Below are positions 27,376-37,036 of a DNA stretch of 64,000 nt, one piece after another. The position numbers and the translations under genes are program-made. Below the pieces are notes generated by a model, which was not told where the DNA came from, searched no databases, and worked only from the letters and a program-made list of their open reading frames with translations. The first letter of the stretch is position 1, and every line of letters starts with the position of its first letter. Origin of the DNA: an uncultured Bacteroides sp. (GTDB lineage Bacteria; Bacteroidota; Bacteroidia; Cytophagales; Cyclobacteriaceae); the NCBI GenBank assembly GCA_902168185.1, contig CABHOV010000061.1:186001-250000 (forward strand), read 5' to 3'.

Positions 27376-27781
27376 GAAATAAGATTTAGAGTACAAACAT
27401 ATAGTCAATAACGAAAACAACGTTGCGCGAAATGCGACAATCAATAGGGCTGGTTGCGACAATTATCGGGTTGCATGCAGCGTCCGTTAATCGATGTGCC
27501 GTTGGTTGCAGTTCAACGTCACTATCAATGAACGAATTTTATTTCAGATTACTGTGTCCGTCTGTAAAATAGTAGAAGGTATTTAAACCGTTGAAACATT
27601 TATATAGCAACAGCGATTGTTTGTTGATCGCGGCTCTGTTTCAAGACTAGCAGGGTATATCGGCAGCAATACTTTGGGTTGCTGCCGATAGAGGTAATAT
27701 ATACTATTGAGCACGTAGTCGAAGTTCGCGATCATTAATCACGAGGACATCTTCGAACAACAATTGTATGTGAGTCCAGTA
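27376..27781. other. Intergenic region with a strong hairpin
   Basis: About 400 bp lie between the FtsX-type permease stop and the VOC start, both on the minus strand. A perfect 12-bp stem pairs 27658-27669 with 27679-27690 around a 9-nt loop. It follows the permease gene and may end its transcript, although the U-tract is weak. No ORF was recognised. Confidence 0.5.
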
Positions 27782-30148
27782 CTATTCATTTCGTAAAGAC
27801 TGCGCAGGATTTCTTCTTCCTGCACGAAGCGCTTGTGTGCTCACAATGATCAGGGCGAACAGCAATGCTATTGCTCCCGAAGCAAATAATACCCACAGCG
27901 GAACTTCGATCCTATAGCTATAGCGTTCCAGGAACTCGTTCATCATCCACCAGGCAAGAGGAGCCGCGATCAAAAAGGCAACGATCACCATGCGCGAAAA
28001 ATCTTTGGAGATGAGAACAACAATTCCACTCAGCGTTGCGCCGAGTACTTTGCGAATGCCAATCTCCTTGGTACGTTGCTCTGCTGTAAAGGCAGCTAAT
28101 CCAAACAAACCAAGACCGGTAATGAAGATTGCAAGGAAGGCAAATATATTGGACAGGTCACTGATCAAATTGATCTCTGTAAATTTCTTGGCAAATTCCG
28201 TATCGGCAAATGTATAGTCGAATGGATAGGCAGGATTATACTTGGTAATAATCTTTTCGACTTCCTTTACAGATTCAGGTATAGTTTTACTATCCGGTAA
28301 GCGAATCGTAATAAAGTTTGCAGATTCAGTACGCAGCACAGTGAACGATGGCTTTACTTCCTGAAAAAGACTTCCCATCAATACGTTTTCAGTTATACCA
28401 ATAACTTCAAATTTATCGCCCCATATATCGAGTTGTGTTCCAATCGGATCTTTCAATCCCATGACTTCAATGGCAGCCTGGTTTAAGATCACCGCAGCGG
28501 TATCACTTTTATAGTCTTCTGAGAAATCACGGCCCTCTGTGATTTTTGTTCCCATCGTTTTATTATAGTCATAGTCTACCCGTAGCGTTGTGAACAGGAC
28601 TCTTAAGTCTTCAGGTTTCCCGGGCCAGCCTACAAAGTTGTTGGAAAATATATCGGTAACGGGGCTCTGTGATTTGGTTACCGATGTAGAAATATTTCCA
28701 TTCAGCAATTCATTCTTAACTGCCCTGTAATTCTTCTCAAGATCAGCCGTGCAGTCTACCATCATTAATTTGTTCTGCTGGTAGCCAAGCTCACGATCTT
28801 TGATATGGCTTATCTGTTGTTGTATAATGAGTGTTGAAGAGATGAGTATAATAGAAAAGCCAAACTGTAATGTCACTAAAATTTTCCGGGGGGTAACGCC
28901 TGTTTTCCCAACCGTAATTTTTCCTTTTAATACTGCTGCAGGTTGAAAGGATGAAAGATAGAATGCGGGGTAACTTCCGGACAGCAAGCCAGTAAATAAT
29001 ATAAGTGATACAGATAAAATCCAGAACAGGGGAGAAGTAAAGTCGAGCGTAAGCTTTTTCTGTACCAAGGTATTATAGAATGGTAAAGCTATCTCTACTA
29101 AAACAATTGCCAGTAGTAACGCGAACATAGACAACAGAACAGACTCGCCTAAAAACTGCGCGACAATATCTTTTCTCCTTGAGCCAACACTTTTGCGTAT
29201 GCCTACTTCGCGCGCTCTGCGCTCCGAACGTGCTGTAGAGAGATTCATAAAGTTGATACAGGCAATGATCATAATGAACGCAGCGATTGCAGTAAAGCCG
29301 GTTACATAATCAATCAAACCACCTTCTTCAATACCATTCTTAAAACTACTGTGAAGTCTCCAGCGACTCATCGGGTATAGAAACACTTCGCGCTTCATTT
29401 CATCTTCACCGTTCTTAGTAAGTATATCGCTGATACTTTTATCAACACTTTCGGACGGCGTACCCGGTGCGAGCTCAACAAACGTCTGGAATGAATATTC
29501 ACCCCAGCTATTTTCAGTCTCCTTTATCCATTCTGCATATTTTTTGTAGTAGTCCCATGGAAGGAGACACTCAAATTCTAAACTTGAATTGCGTGGTATA
29601 TCTTTTAATATACCAGTAACTTTGAGGTCAGCAAAGTTGCCAACATTCACGAGTTGATTGATTGGATCCTGATCGCCAAACAATGCCTTAGCTGTTGATT
29701 CGGTTAATACTATCGAAGTAGGGTCATCGAGAACAGTTGCGGCATTGCCTTTTATCAGTTCAAACTGAAACATTTCCAGAAATGCCTTACCAACAAAGTG
29801 TCCTCGCTTCATGATACGGTTATCACCTACACGCAGTAAATGTTCTCCACCCCAGTCTACAAGCACAGTATTCCTGACGTGCGTATCTGCATTTTTAATT
29901 CCTTCTGCCAATGGCTGCGGACCAGATGTCCACGAACTGATCGTACCATCGAAGTGCGATTTAATCCACGCCTGGTATAGATTGTCATACTTGGGCTGAA
30001 AGCGATCGTAGGTTACTTCATCATATACCCAAAGCAAAATCAGAATGGTACATGCAATGCCTATTGAAAGACCAGAAATATTGATGACGGAGTAAACAGA
30101 ATTTCGTAGTAAGTTTCGTAAAGCGATTTTGAAATAATTCTTCAGCAT
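27782..30148 (-). CDS. MacB/FtsX-family ABC transporter permease
   Basis: This 788-residue membrane protein has the Bacteroidota double-FtsX layout. An N-terminal helix (LLRNSVYSVINISGLSIGIA) is followed by a periplasmic MacB core, three helices with the motif RRAREVGIRKSVGSRRKDI, and a second periplasmic core. A second helix set has TKEIGIRKVLGATLSGIV. Such proteins pair with an ATPase of the LolD/MacB type for efflux, lipoprotein traffic or signalling. No ATPase gene is adjacent, which is common for this expanded family. Substrate unknown. Confidence 0.9.
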   Translation of the reverse strand: MLKNYFKIALRNLLRNSVYSVINISGLSIGIACTILILLWVYDEVTYDRFQPKYDNLYQAWIKSHFDGTISSWTSGPQPLAEGIKNADTHVRNTVLVDWGGEHLLRVGDNRIMKRGHFVGKAFLEMFQFELIKGNAATVLDDPTSIVLTESTAKALFGDQDPINQLVNVGNFADLKVTGILKDIPRNSSLEFECLLPWDYYKKYAEWIKETENSWGEYSFQTFVELAPGTPSESVDKSISDILTKNGEDEMKREVFLYPMSRWRLHSSFKNGIEEGGLIDYVTGFTAIAAFIMIIACINFMNLSTARSERRAREVGIRKSVGSRRKDIVAQFLGESVLLSMFALLLAIVLVEIALPFYNTLVQKKLTLDFTSPLFWILSVSLILFTGLLSGSYPAFYLSSFQPAAVLKGKITVGKTGVTPRKILVTLQFGFSIILISSTLIIQQQISHIKDRELGYQQNKLMMVDCTADLEKNYRAVKNELLNGNISTSVTKSQSPVTDIFSNNFVGWPGKPEDLRVLFTTLRVDYDYNKTMGTKITEGRDFSEDYKSDTAAVILNQAAIEVMGLKDPIGTQLDIWGDKFEVIGITENVLMGSLFQEVKPSFTVLRTESANFITIRLPDSKTIPESVKEVEKIITKYNPAYPFDYTFADTEFAKKFTEINLISDLSNIFAFLAIFITGLGLFGLAAFTAEQRTKEIGIRKVLGATLSGIVVLISKDFSRMVIVAFLIAAPLAWWMMNEFLERYSYRIEVPLWVLFASGAIALLFALIIVSTQALRAGRRNPAQSLRNE

Positions 30149-30328
30149 ATATGGCGTTGATCTGATTTGAAATGCGTTTGTCCATTACACATTGTGCAAC
30201 GGCAACCACGATTTCAATATCAATGCCACACAGCAATTATGGCTTTAAAGCACAATTAGAAAGATTTGGTATCGAAGGCCAGATCATTTGTGAACGCAGC
30301 TGTCCGGATGCGGGCAATACTAACGTTT

Positions 30329-31108
30329 CTATTCAAATAATTCCTGCTCCTCTGTGTAGTACGTTATCCGGGAATTCACCGTTTGTGAAATAATTTTTCC
30401 ACCGGTAGGGCTATGCGTTTTCTTTGAATTGTGGATGTCCAGGAAATCTCTGATCTCACCACTGATGATGTCGGGATCTTTCTTGAGAATCTGCTTTTCA
30501 GCATTTTTCAAAACAGACTTCATAGATTTTGCTAATCGCTTGATCGCGTTGTCCGGAATTTTATTGCTGACTGACAAGGGAGATATTTTGGCGTCCCACA
30601 GAATTTCATCTGCGTATGCATTTCCTATACCTTTAATATTGTGCTGATCGAGCAGTACATTTTTAATGATCGCTTTTTTCTTGCTCAAAATTCCTTTTAA
30701 AAAATCAGCGTCAACTTCAGGTGACATGGCATCAGGGACATCGTTGGGTTCAGGATTAAGCGTGATAGTCGCTGCTTTCTGAAAATCAGTTAATACCAGC
30801 TTGATATTGTCATCGAACAGAATTTCGAGAATGCTATGTTTGGGTTCCTCTTCATGTTCAACCAAATATAGCTTACCCCGTAGCATCAGGTGCAGCCGGA
30901 GAATATCATCATTCTTGAATTTAAAATAAAGCTCTTTGCCGTCACGGTATACTTCGGTGAGCACCTGTTTGTCCAATGTTTTTTTGAGTTTCGCCTCGGG
31001 AGCGTTTGATTTTTTGGCAAATAAAAGATTTACATCCTTCACTTTTTTATTGTGCAGCTTCTTCTGAAGATTTATACTGAATGCTTGGAGGTCTGGTAAT
31101 TCTGGCAT
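30329..31108 (-). CDS. Fpg/Nei-family DNA glycosylase with zincless finger
   Basis: This 259-residue DNA repair glycosylase/lyase begins MPELPD, giving the catalytic Pro2 and Glu3 after Met removal. The helix-two-turn-helix region reads GIGNAYADEILW. The C-terminal finger, normally Cys4 zinc, lacks all four cysteines. It reads HSPTGGKIIS and VNSRITYYTEEQ, with Arg247 at the position of the DNA-contacting finger Arg. This matches the zincless-finger group known from NEIL1, plant FPG and Mimivirus Nei. It should remove oxidised bases. It is divergent from the LytTR gene. Confidence 0.88.
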   Translation of the reverse strand: MPELPDLQAFSINLQKKLHNKKVKDVNLLFAKKSNAPEAKLKKTLDKQVLTEVYRDGKELYFKFKNDDILRLHLMLRGKLYLVEHEEEPKHSILEILFDDNIKLVLTDFQKAATITLNPEPNDVPDAMSPEVDADFLKGILSKKKAIIKNVLLDQHNIKGIGNAYADEILWDAKISPLSVSNKIPDNAIKRLAKSMKSVLKNAEKQILKKDPDIISGEIRDFLDIHNSKKTHSPTGGKIISQTVNSRITYYTEEQELFE

Positions 31109-31340
31109 ACTCGTTTTATCAAATGATCTCTATAAATGTATTCCTGCCCATGGCGTTTGGCGAAAGTACTAGCAAGTGTGGTGACATGCAAGATGCCGCT
31201 ACAGCATTTAATACACAGATATTCGTCCCATTTGCCAGTTATTTGCCCCAGCGCTATAGCTATCGTGATCTTTCAGTTTACCCCTTGCGAAACCTTTTTT
31301 ACTTTTACCACGTGAAGGCAACGATTTACCCCAATCCGCT

Positions 31341-32273
31341 ATGAAAGCATTCATTTCACAAACCACACCAGGTCTTACTTTTCGTGTCTGGGCATATTTT
31401 GTTGAAACATTAAAATCACCATTCCCTTATTACCTCAACGATGATCGTAAGAATACTCTGATCCCCGCAGGCATGAGTATTTTCCTAGTGGTCTTTATGC
31501 TGGTGTTTCAGCCGTATAACCCGCAGAAAGTTATTCTGATAGGCAGCGTTACCTTCATTGTTCTGTTTGCAAACATTGTTCTTTTGCCTCGATTATTTCC
31601 GGCACTCTTCGAGGCGTCCAACTGGACGGTGGGTAAATATATTCTGTTTACGCTCTGGCAACTTTTCGTTGATGGTATAGTCACGGCTATTGCCTTGCAC
31701 GTCTTTAATTTTCATCCCGAGGTCACCTTAATGGAAAAGATGTATAAGGTTTATTCGGGTGTTTTCACCAATGGAATTATTCCCATTGCCCTTGCAACAT
31801 TGGTTTTGCGGAATCAAATGCTGCAGGAAAACCTTCGCAGTGCTGTGATGGCCAATCGCGAACTTGAAAGAATCCGGTTGTTAAAAGAAGATCCAACGCA
31901 TACAAAATCAAATATAGTTACCATTTATTCCGATACACGGGAAACCCTGAGTCTGCCACTCTCCGAGCTTTTGTATGTGGAAGCAAGTGATAATTACTCA
32001 ACAGTATATTGGAAGAATGGTGAGGGGGTAGAAAAAAAGATGCTGCGGATCAATCTTAAAAACATGGAAAGTCAGCTCGATAACTACTTTGCCATTCGTT
32101 GTCACCGGTCTTTTATTGTTAACATCAATGCTATAGATCACGTCACGGGTAATGCCAACGGCTATAAGCTGGGAATCAAGGATACCAATTTCTCGGTACC
32201 GGTATCGCGCGCAAAAGGGAAAGAAGTTATTGAGAAAATTGGCCAGCTCCGAAATGTGTTTGAATTGAACTAG
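31341..32273 (+). CDS. Membrane-anchored LytTR transcriptional regulator
   Basis: This 310-residue protein has four predicted transmembrane helices (about residues 40-160) and a short linker. A C-terminal LytTR DNA-binding domain follows (about 195-300, LLYVEASDNYSTVYW and IRCHRSFIVNINAID). There is no receiver domain, so it likely senses a membrane signal directly or works with another kinase. It is about 250 bp upstream of the TonB-dependent receptor gene on the same strand and may control it. Confidence 0.88.
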   Translation: MKAFISQTTPGLTFRVWAYFVETLKSPFPYYLNDDRKNTLIPAGMSIFLVVFMLVFQPYNPQKVILIGSVTFIVLFANIVLLPRLFPALFEASNWTVGKYILFTLWQLFVDGIVTAIALHVFNFHPEVTLMEKMYKVYSGVFTNGIIPIALATLVLRNQMLQENLRSAVMANRELERIRLLKEDPTHTKSNIVTIYSDTRETLSLPLSELLYVEASDNYSTVYWKNGEGVEKKMLRINLKNMESQLDNYFAIRCHRSFIVNINAIDHVTGNANGYKLGIKDTNFSVPVSRAKGKEVIEKIGQLRNVFELN

Positions 32274-32520
32274 TCATTCACCTCACATTATAGTTATTGA
32301 TAACACGGGCTTGTTTCTCGTACCTAAGCATATTCCACTCACTACATTCCGGTATATCTATACCTCTGTGCAAGCTTCATTCCCGTTAGGGAAGCAAACA
32401 AACTAACGAAACACTTATGAATGCAATGCTCATCCATCCGGCAGATATAATTCTGCCAAAAACTTCTTTGTGCAGTGAGAATTTTTTCATCATCATGTTC
32501 ACGATATCCTTATAGTACAT

Positions 32521-34929
32521 ATGAGAATACACGCATCCCTTCGATTGTTGACAAGCATGGTTATGCTGCTTACATGCGCACTGTCCGAGCTCGCTGCGCA
32601 GTCCACACAAACTATACGCGGGAAAGTTGTTGATGGCGTGAGCAACACCGCGCTTATCGGTGTAAGCCTCCTGATTGTAAGCTCTGATGATAAAGTATAT
32701 GGAAGCACCACCGATTCAGAAGGAAGATTTCGTATTGACAACGTCCCCGTAGGCAGGCATACGATCAGAGTTACCTATATAGGCTACGAAGAGCAGACCA
32801 TTGCCAATGTTATCGTTACCGCAGGAAAGGAAGTTGTACTGACTTTTAGTCTCACGGAAAGTGTAAATCAATTGAACGAGGTTGTTATCATGGACAATGT
32901 CAAGAATGATAAAACCGCTACCAACAATGATATAGCCGTTGTAAGCGCTCGTTCGTTTAATGTAGACGACACGAAGCGATATGCAGGGGCTATAGGAGAT
33001 CCTTCGCGGATGGCTGCTAATTTCGCAGGCGTTGTGGGAGGAAATGATTCACGTAATGATATCGTTGTGCGGGGAAATTCACCCACCGGGATGTTGTGGC
33101 AGCTTGAAGGACTGAACATTCCGAATCCAAATCACTTCGGTGCCCTTGTGAGCACAGGAGGTCCAGTAAGTATATTAAATAATAACAACCTCGATAAATC
33201 AGATTTCATGACCAGTGCCTTTCCGTCACAGTATGGGAATGCAACGGCCGGGGTATTCGATCTTCGGCTGCGCGATGGCAACAATGAAAAACGAGAACTC
33301 TTGGGGCAAGTAGGGTTCAATGGATTTGAATTCGGTGCGGAAGGCCCATTCTCTAATAAATCAAACGCTTCATATATAGCGAACTATAGATACTCTACCC
33401 TGGGATTATTTCAGACGCTTGGTATAGAATTCGGAACAGGGTCCAACACACCTTCCTACCAGGATTTAAATTTCAAAGTAAGCTTGCCAACTTCCAATGG
33501 AGGGAAGTGGACTATATTTGGTATTGGCGGGATGAGTTCGGTTGATCTTCTTGGAAGTGAAGCTGATCTTGATAAAAATGACAATCTGTATGGCACCGAA
33601 AATCGGGATTCCTATACGCAATACAGAACTGGTGTGGCAGGCCTGAGTTATGAAAAGAGTATAGCCAGTACGTATTTACGTTTTACGGCAGGGGCAAGTG
33701 CTACCAGTGAAAGCTTTGATTCGGATTCACTCGTGCGCAATAATGAAAATGAAGTGATCGCCCGACACCTTCGTGCAGAAGGTGATATGAATACACAGAA
33801 GTATTCTTTTAATTTTTATACGCGCACTAAATTCAACGCGCGCAATAGTGTTACCTCCGGCTTTTATATTGATGCTACACAATTCGATCTTTTCAACCGG
33901 GATGTATATGCCAATCTAAACAGTGACACCGTTCGGTTAGATGTGAAGGATGAGGCTACACTATATCAGTTTTTTACCAGTTGGAAACACCGGTTCAGCC
34001 AACAGCTTGTTCTGAATGCAGGTGCACATGTGCAATATTATAGCTTGAATGAGCAATGGGCACTGGAGCCACGGGTTAGTCTCCAGTATATAATCAACAC
34101 GAACCAATCCCTAAGTGTAGGATATGGAATTCATAATCAAGCCCAGAACATCACAACAAGTTTTATACAGACGAAGACATCAACCGGCGAACTTTTGCTG
34201 ACAAATAAAAACCTCGACTTCACCACCAGTCAGCATTATGTACTCACCTATGATTGGAATATATCTGAGAATCTACGATTGAAGGCAGAGGGATATTATC
34301 AAACGTTATCGAACGTACCCGTTGAAAGAGAGCGCTCATCTTTTTCTGCGCTTAACACCGGTGTTAGTTTTGCTATAGAAGATGAAGATAGTCTTGTAAA
34401 TAAAGGCTCGGGCCGTAACTATGGTATCGAGTTGACGCTTGAACGCTTCTTCAGCAAAGGATATTATTTTTTAGTCACGACATCGTTGTTTGATTCAAAG
34501 TATAAGGGCAGCGATGGTATCACCAGAAATACTGCATTCAACACACAGTATGTATTGAATGCGTTGGCAGGGAAGGAGTGGCGTATTGGTAAGGCCCGAA
34601 ATTTCTTTTCTGTTAACCTGAAACTTACCACCATAGGAGGGAAGCGACTCACACCGATCGATATCGCGAATTCTCAGCTATATGGAAGGACTATATATAA
34701 AGACAGCGAAGCATTCAGCGAGAGACAAGATCCGTACTTTCGAGCTGATCTTCGTTTTTCATATCGCAAAGAATATAAACGCAGTACACTTGAAGTTGCC
34801 CTCGACTTGCAAAACCTGACCAACAACGAAAACATTTTTATGCAATCGTATAATGCACGTACGAACTCGGTGGTAACACAATACCAGCAATCATTCTTTC
34901 CGGTTCCGTATGTTCGGTTTACATTTTAA
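32521..34929 (+). CDS. TonB-dependent outer-membrane receptor
   Basis: This 802-residue receptor has a signal peptide (about 1-27), then an N-terminal carboxypeptidase-regulatory-like beta-sandwich (about 30-115, IRGKVVDGVSNTALIGVSLL). A plug domain (about 120-240, NDIVVRGNSPTGMLWQLEG) and a 22-strand barrel follow, ending in the aromatic C-terminus VPYVRFTF. The absence of a SusD partner gene and the moderate length argue against a SusC glycan importer. Substrates might be siderophores, peptides or other ligands. The membrane LytTR gene lies upstream. Confidence 0.9.
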   Translation: MRIHASLRLLTSMVMLLTCALSELAAQSTQTIRGKVVDGVSNTALIGVSLLIVSSDDKVYGSTTDSEGRFRIDNVPVGRHTIRVTYIGYEEQTIANVIVTAGKEVVLTFSLTESVNQLNEVVIMDNVKNDKTATNNDIAVVSARSFNVDDTKRYAGAIGDPSRMAANFAGVVGGNDSRNDIVVRGNSPTGMLWQLEGLNIPNPNHFGALVSTGGPVSILNNNNLDKSDFMTSAFPSQYGNATAGVFDLRLRDGNNEKRELLGQVGFNGFEFGAEGPFSNKSNASYIANYRYSTLGLFQTLGIEFGTGSNTPSYQDLNFKVSLPTSNGGKWTIFGIGGMSSVDLLGSEADLDKNDNLYGTENRDSYTQYRTGVAGLSYEKSIASTYLRFTAGASATSESFDSDSLVRNNENEVIARHLRAEGDMNTQKYSFNFYTRTKFNARNSVTSGFYIDATQFDLFNRDVYANLNSDTVRLDVKDEATLYQFFTSWKHRFSQQLVLNAGAHVQYYSLNEQWALEPRVSLQYIINTNQSLSVGYGIHNQAQNITTSFIQTKTSTGELLLTNKNLDFTTSQHYVLTYDWNISENLRLKAEGYYQTLSNVPVERERSSFSALNTGVSFAIEDEDSLVNKGSGRNYGIELTLERFFSKGYYFLVTTSLFDSKYKGSDGITRNTAFNTQYVLNALAGKEWRIGKARNFFSVNLKLTTIGGKRLTPIDIANSQLYGRTIYKDSEAFSERQDPYFRADLRFSYRKEYKRSTLEVALDLQNLTNNENIFMQSYNARTNSVVTQYQQSFFPVPYVRFTF

Positions 34930-34947
34930 TACCGTATAGGGGGTATG

Positions 34948-34990
34948 CCGGCTACGAATAGGATGAGGTATAGATTGGTGCAGTAGCCGG
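34948..34990. terminator. Hairpin between TonB receptor and yfiR genes
   Basis: An 8-bp perfect GC-rich stem pairs 34948-34955 with 34983-34990 around a 27-nt loop. It lies between two convergent stop codons. Confidence 0.5.
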
Positions 34991-35011
34991 TAAAGTATGT
35001 TAACAGATTTT

Positions 35012-35533
35012 TCACAAAACCTCGTGTGCGAGCGTAACAATCTGCATCGCTGTCTTCAGGTTTCTCTTCTGTAGATCCTTGCCATTCATATCGTATCGGA
35101 GTCTGTTATCGACCATGGTAAAGCTGATGCCCGCGCCTCCCTGGTGCAGCAGTTGACGTTCGGTAATAATCAATATTGGTTTACCATCCGTTGCTTTTAC
35201 CAGCTCTGCTAACAAATCACTTTTTTCATCGGCAAGGTATATAACACAAGCATCAGCTACGCTAGTCACTTCATTTACTTTCACAACACGTGCTATAGCT
35301 CCTGCGAAAGATTTTCCTTCCATGCTCTTTTGCAGTTCATCGAATGCAGGGGTTTCACCGAGTACAAGCACTTTGAAGTCACCAGTGAAATTTGGCCATG
35401 AACTATACTTGGCAAAACTCTGCACAAACAACGCATACGACCGATGAATGGTGATTTGAGAATTCGCAGTGAGTTGTGTGAATAGTACAAGTGAGACTAT
35501 TAGTATACACCTGAAAACCATTTTAGGTAACAT
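35012..35533 (-). CDS. YfiR family periplasmic protein
   Basis: This 173-residue exported protein has a signal peptide (about 1-27) and the YfiR/DUF4154 pattern. FAKYSSWPNF comes near the start, FKVLVLGE in the first strand, and GAGISFTMVDNRLRYDMN before the C-terminus. In Pseudomonas YfiR restrains a diguanylate cyclase from the periplasm. No cyclase gene is present here, as is usual for Bacteroidota relatives. The ATG could be at 35533 or four codons later. Convergent with the TonB receptor gene. Confidence 0.8.
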   Translation of the reverse strand: MLPKMVFRCILIVSLVLFTQLTANSQITIHRSYALFVQSFAKYSSWPNFTGDFKVLVLGETPAFDELQKSMEGKSFAGAIARVVKVNEVTSVADACVIYLADEKSDLLAELVKATDGKPILIITERQLLHQGGAGISFTMVDNRLRYDMNGKDLQKRNLKTAMQIVTLAHEVL

Positions 35534-35866
35534 TTGATTTAATAATTCAACTCAATGATAACCTAAAGTGACCTGTTGTAAAATACCCCGATTTTACTTC
35601 GAGTTCCTTAAAATAGTGGTATAGTGGAATGATAATCTAGAATGGGCTATAGATCGTGTTAACTATACGATGCTTAATCTAACGATAGGTATAAGGGATG
35701 GCTGTTGATTATAATACCACATTATGAGTGATGCTATAATTACTGCCTGGCTTTTTAAATTGTTTATTTTTTGACTTGCTTCTAGAGTAACGGGTGATAA
35801 GGACAAAGTATAGACCTAATTTATTTCAATAGGACACGTGAAATTGTCGTATTCAAATAAGTATTT
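35534..35866. other. AT-rich intergenic region downstream of the antitoxin-like gene
   Basis: About 330 bp on the minus strand follow the antitoxin-like gene. A TTG overlapping its stop begins KILI and then hits a stop codon; in a shifted frame NTTISRVLL follows. This is reminiscent of a PIN-domain toxin start but too short to prove. No other gene or hairpin stood out. Confidence 0.3.
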
Positions 35867-36109
35867 TCAAGGCGCCTCCGTATTACAATTGATGTGTATG
35901 CTTTTCTTAAGAGTGGAGATGATATCGTCTGCTGATTCATCGGAGAGAAAACCTCCGAACAAATCGTGTAATGATTTGTTATCTTTTTTTTGCGAACCCT
36001 TAAAGGAATCGGACAGCCTTGAGATTAATTCAAGCTTGTTGTCGTGACTTAAACTTTTTAAGAGTTCGAGATAACTATCTACCAATTTATGTTCAGAGTT
36101 TGTTCTCAT
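35867..36109 (-). CDS. Small VapB-like antitoxin, orphan
   Basis: This 80-residue protein (KLVDSYLELLKSLSHDNKL, LISRLSDSF, LHDLFGGFLSDESADDIIST) resembles the short antitoxins that precede VapC toxins in Cytophagales, with a helical N-terminus and a DLFG...ADDII tail. No complete toxin gene follows. It lies 35 bases after the Nudix regulator stop on the same strand, so it might share that transcript. The family call is from pattern only; it could be an unrelated small protein. Confidence 0.55.
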   Translation of the reverse strand: MRTNSEHKLVDSYLELLKSLSHDNKLELISRLSDSFKGSQKKDNKSLHDLFGGFLSDESADDIISTLKKSIHINCNTEAP

Positions 36110-36144
36110 CTACTTAGTTAATCATTCGTTAGGCATTTTCATAA

Positions 36145-36837
36145 CTAAAGCTCAAATGTAAAACCCTTTTCCGTAAGCTTATCATAGATCTTTTTATCAA
36201 ACCTATATAAACTTGCTGCGCGGTGCGATACATCTTTTTGTTTTTCTTCGCAGGGCACCAGTAAATTCATTTTCATCAGCTTGCGTCTGAAGTTAGGCTT
36301 GTCAAGTTTTTTATTTAGTATAGCTTCGTATAGTTCTTGCAATTGTAGTAGCGTAAATTTCTTTGGCAGCAGATTAAATCCGATGGGCTCGTGCCGTACT
36401 TTATGTTTTAGGTGGGATAACCCTGCTTCGAGTATATCTTTGTGATCGTATGGTAATTCAGGAATGTCGCCAATCTTAAACCACTTTACGTCAGAAGCTG
36501 TGAAGCCAGGGTCCAGAGTATAGTTTTCCGGTTTCACTAATGCATAGTACGCGATAGTAATTACACGTTTGGAAGGATAACGATTTACATTGCCGAAGGC
36601 GCGAAGTTGCTCCAGATAAATTTTAGATACACCCGTAAGGTCGTGAAGAATGCGCGCGGCAGCATCATCTGAGCTCTCATTATATTTAATCCATCCGCCC
36701 GGCAGTGCCCACTTGCCTTTGCTGATCCCTTCACCGTGTTGTACGAGCAGAACATCAAGTTCGCTCTTTTTAAAACCGAAGATCAGACAGTCAATTGAAA
36801 GCGCATCAATCACTGCATCCGGAAAATCTTTTGCCAT
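36145..36837 (-). CDS. Nudix-domain (NrtR/AraR-type) transcriptional regulator, probable xylose regulator
   Basis: This 230-residue protein has an N-terminal Nudix fold and a C-terminal winged helix-turn-helix (about 150-228, FTLLQLQELYEAIL, FRRKLMKMNLL). The Nudix box keeps GWIKYNE and one Arg, but the metal-binding Glu pair is lost (RILHDLTGV in place of REUxEExGU), so catalysis is unlikely. That is typical of regulators of the NrtR/AraR group, which bind sugar or nucleotide effectors. The gene is divergent from xylulokinase and xylose isomerase across 199 bp with a candidate palindrome. Repression relieved by a pentose or derivative is the likely mode; this is inferred. Confidence 0.85.
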   Translation of the reverse strand: MAKDFPDAVIDALSIDCLIFGFKKSELDVLLVQHGEGISKGKWALPGGWIKYNESSDDAAARILHDLTGVSKIYLEQLRAFGNVNRYPSKRVITIAYYALVKPENYTLDPGFTASDVKWFKIGDIPELPYDHKDILEAGLSHLKHKVRHEPIGFNLLPKKFTLLQLQELYEAILNKKLDKPNFRRKLMKMNLLVPCEEKQKDVSHRAASLYRFDKKIYDKLTEKGFTFEL

Positions 36838-36877
36838 AAGTCGTATCAGCCGGGAAGATAGAAAATAATTTCAGCAC

Positions 36878-36902
36878 ACTTGTAGTCAAATGTACTATAA
36901 GT
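36878..36902. promoter_or_regulatory. Candidate operator for the Nudix-type regulator
   Basis: An imperfect palindrome pairs ACTTGTAG (36878-36885) with CTATAAGT (36895-36902) around a 9-nt spacer, 7 of 8 bases matching. It lies in the divergent region, 41 bases from the regulator start. A TATCTTTA at 36904-36911, close to the Bacteroidota -7 box, directly follows it. Confidence 0.4.
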
Positions 36903-37036
36903 TATATCTTTACCCAACTTTCAACCGATTGAACATTCACTTCATGAAGTATTGGCCGATTTTCTTTTTCTTTAAAAAGTGCCTGGCTGCACGTGATTGT
37001 ACTCCTTTTTTGACCTATTTATCTATATAAAGAAAT

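Noticed and set aside
32521-34929. TonB receptor as a SusC-type glycan importer
   Set aside because: No SusD-like gene is adjacent and the protein is shorter than usual SusC proteins.
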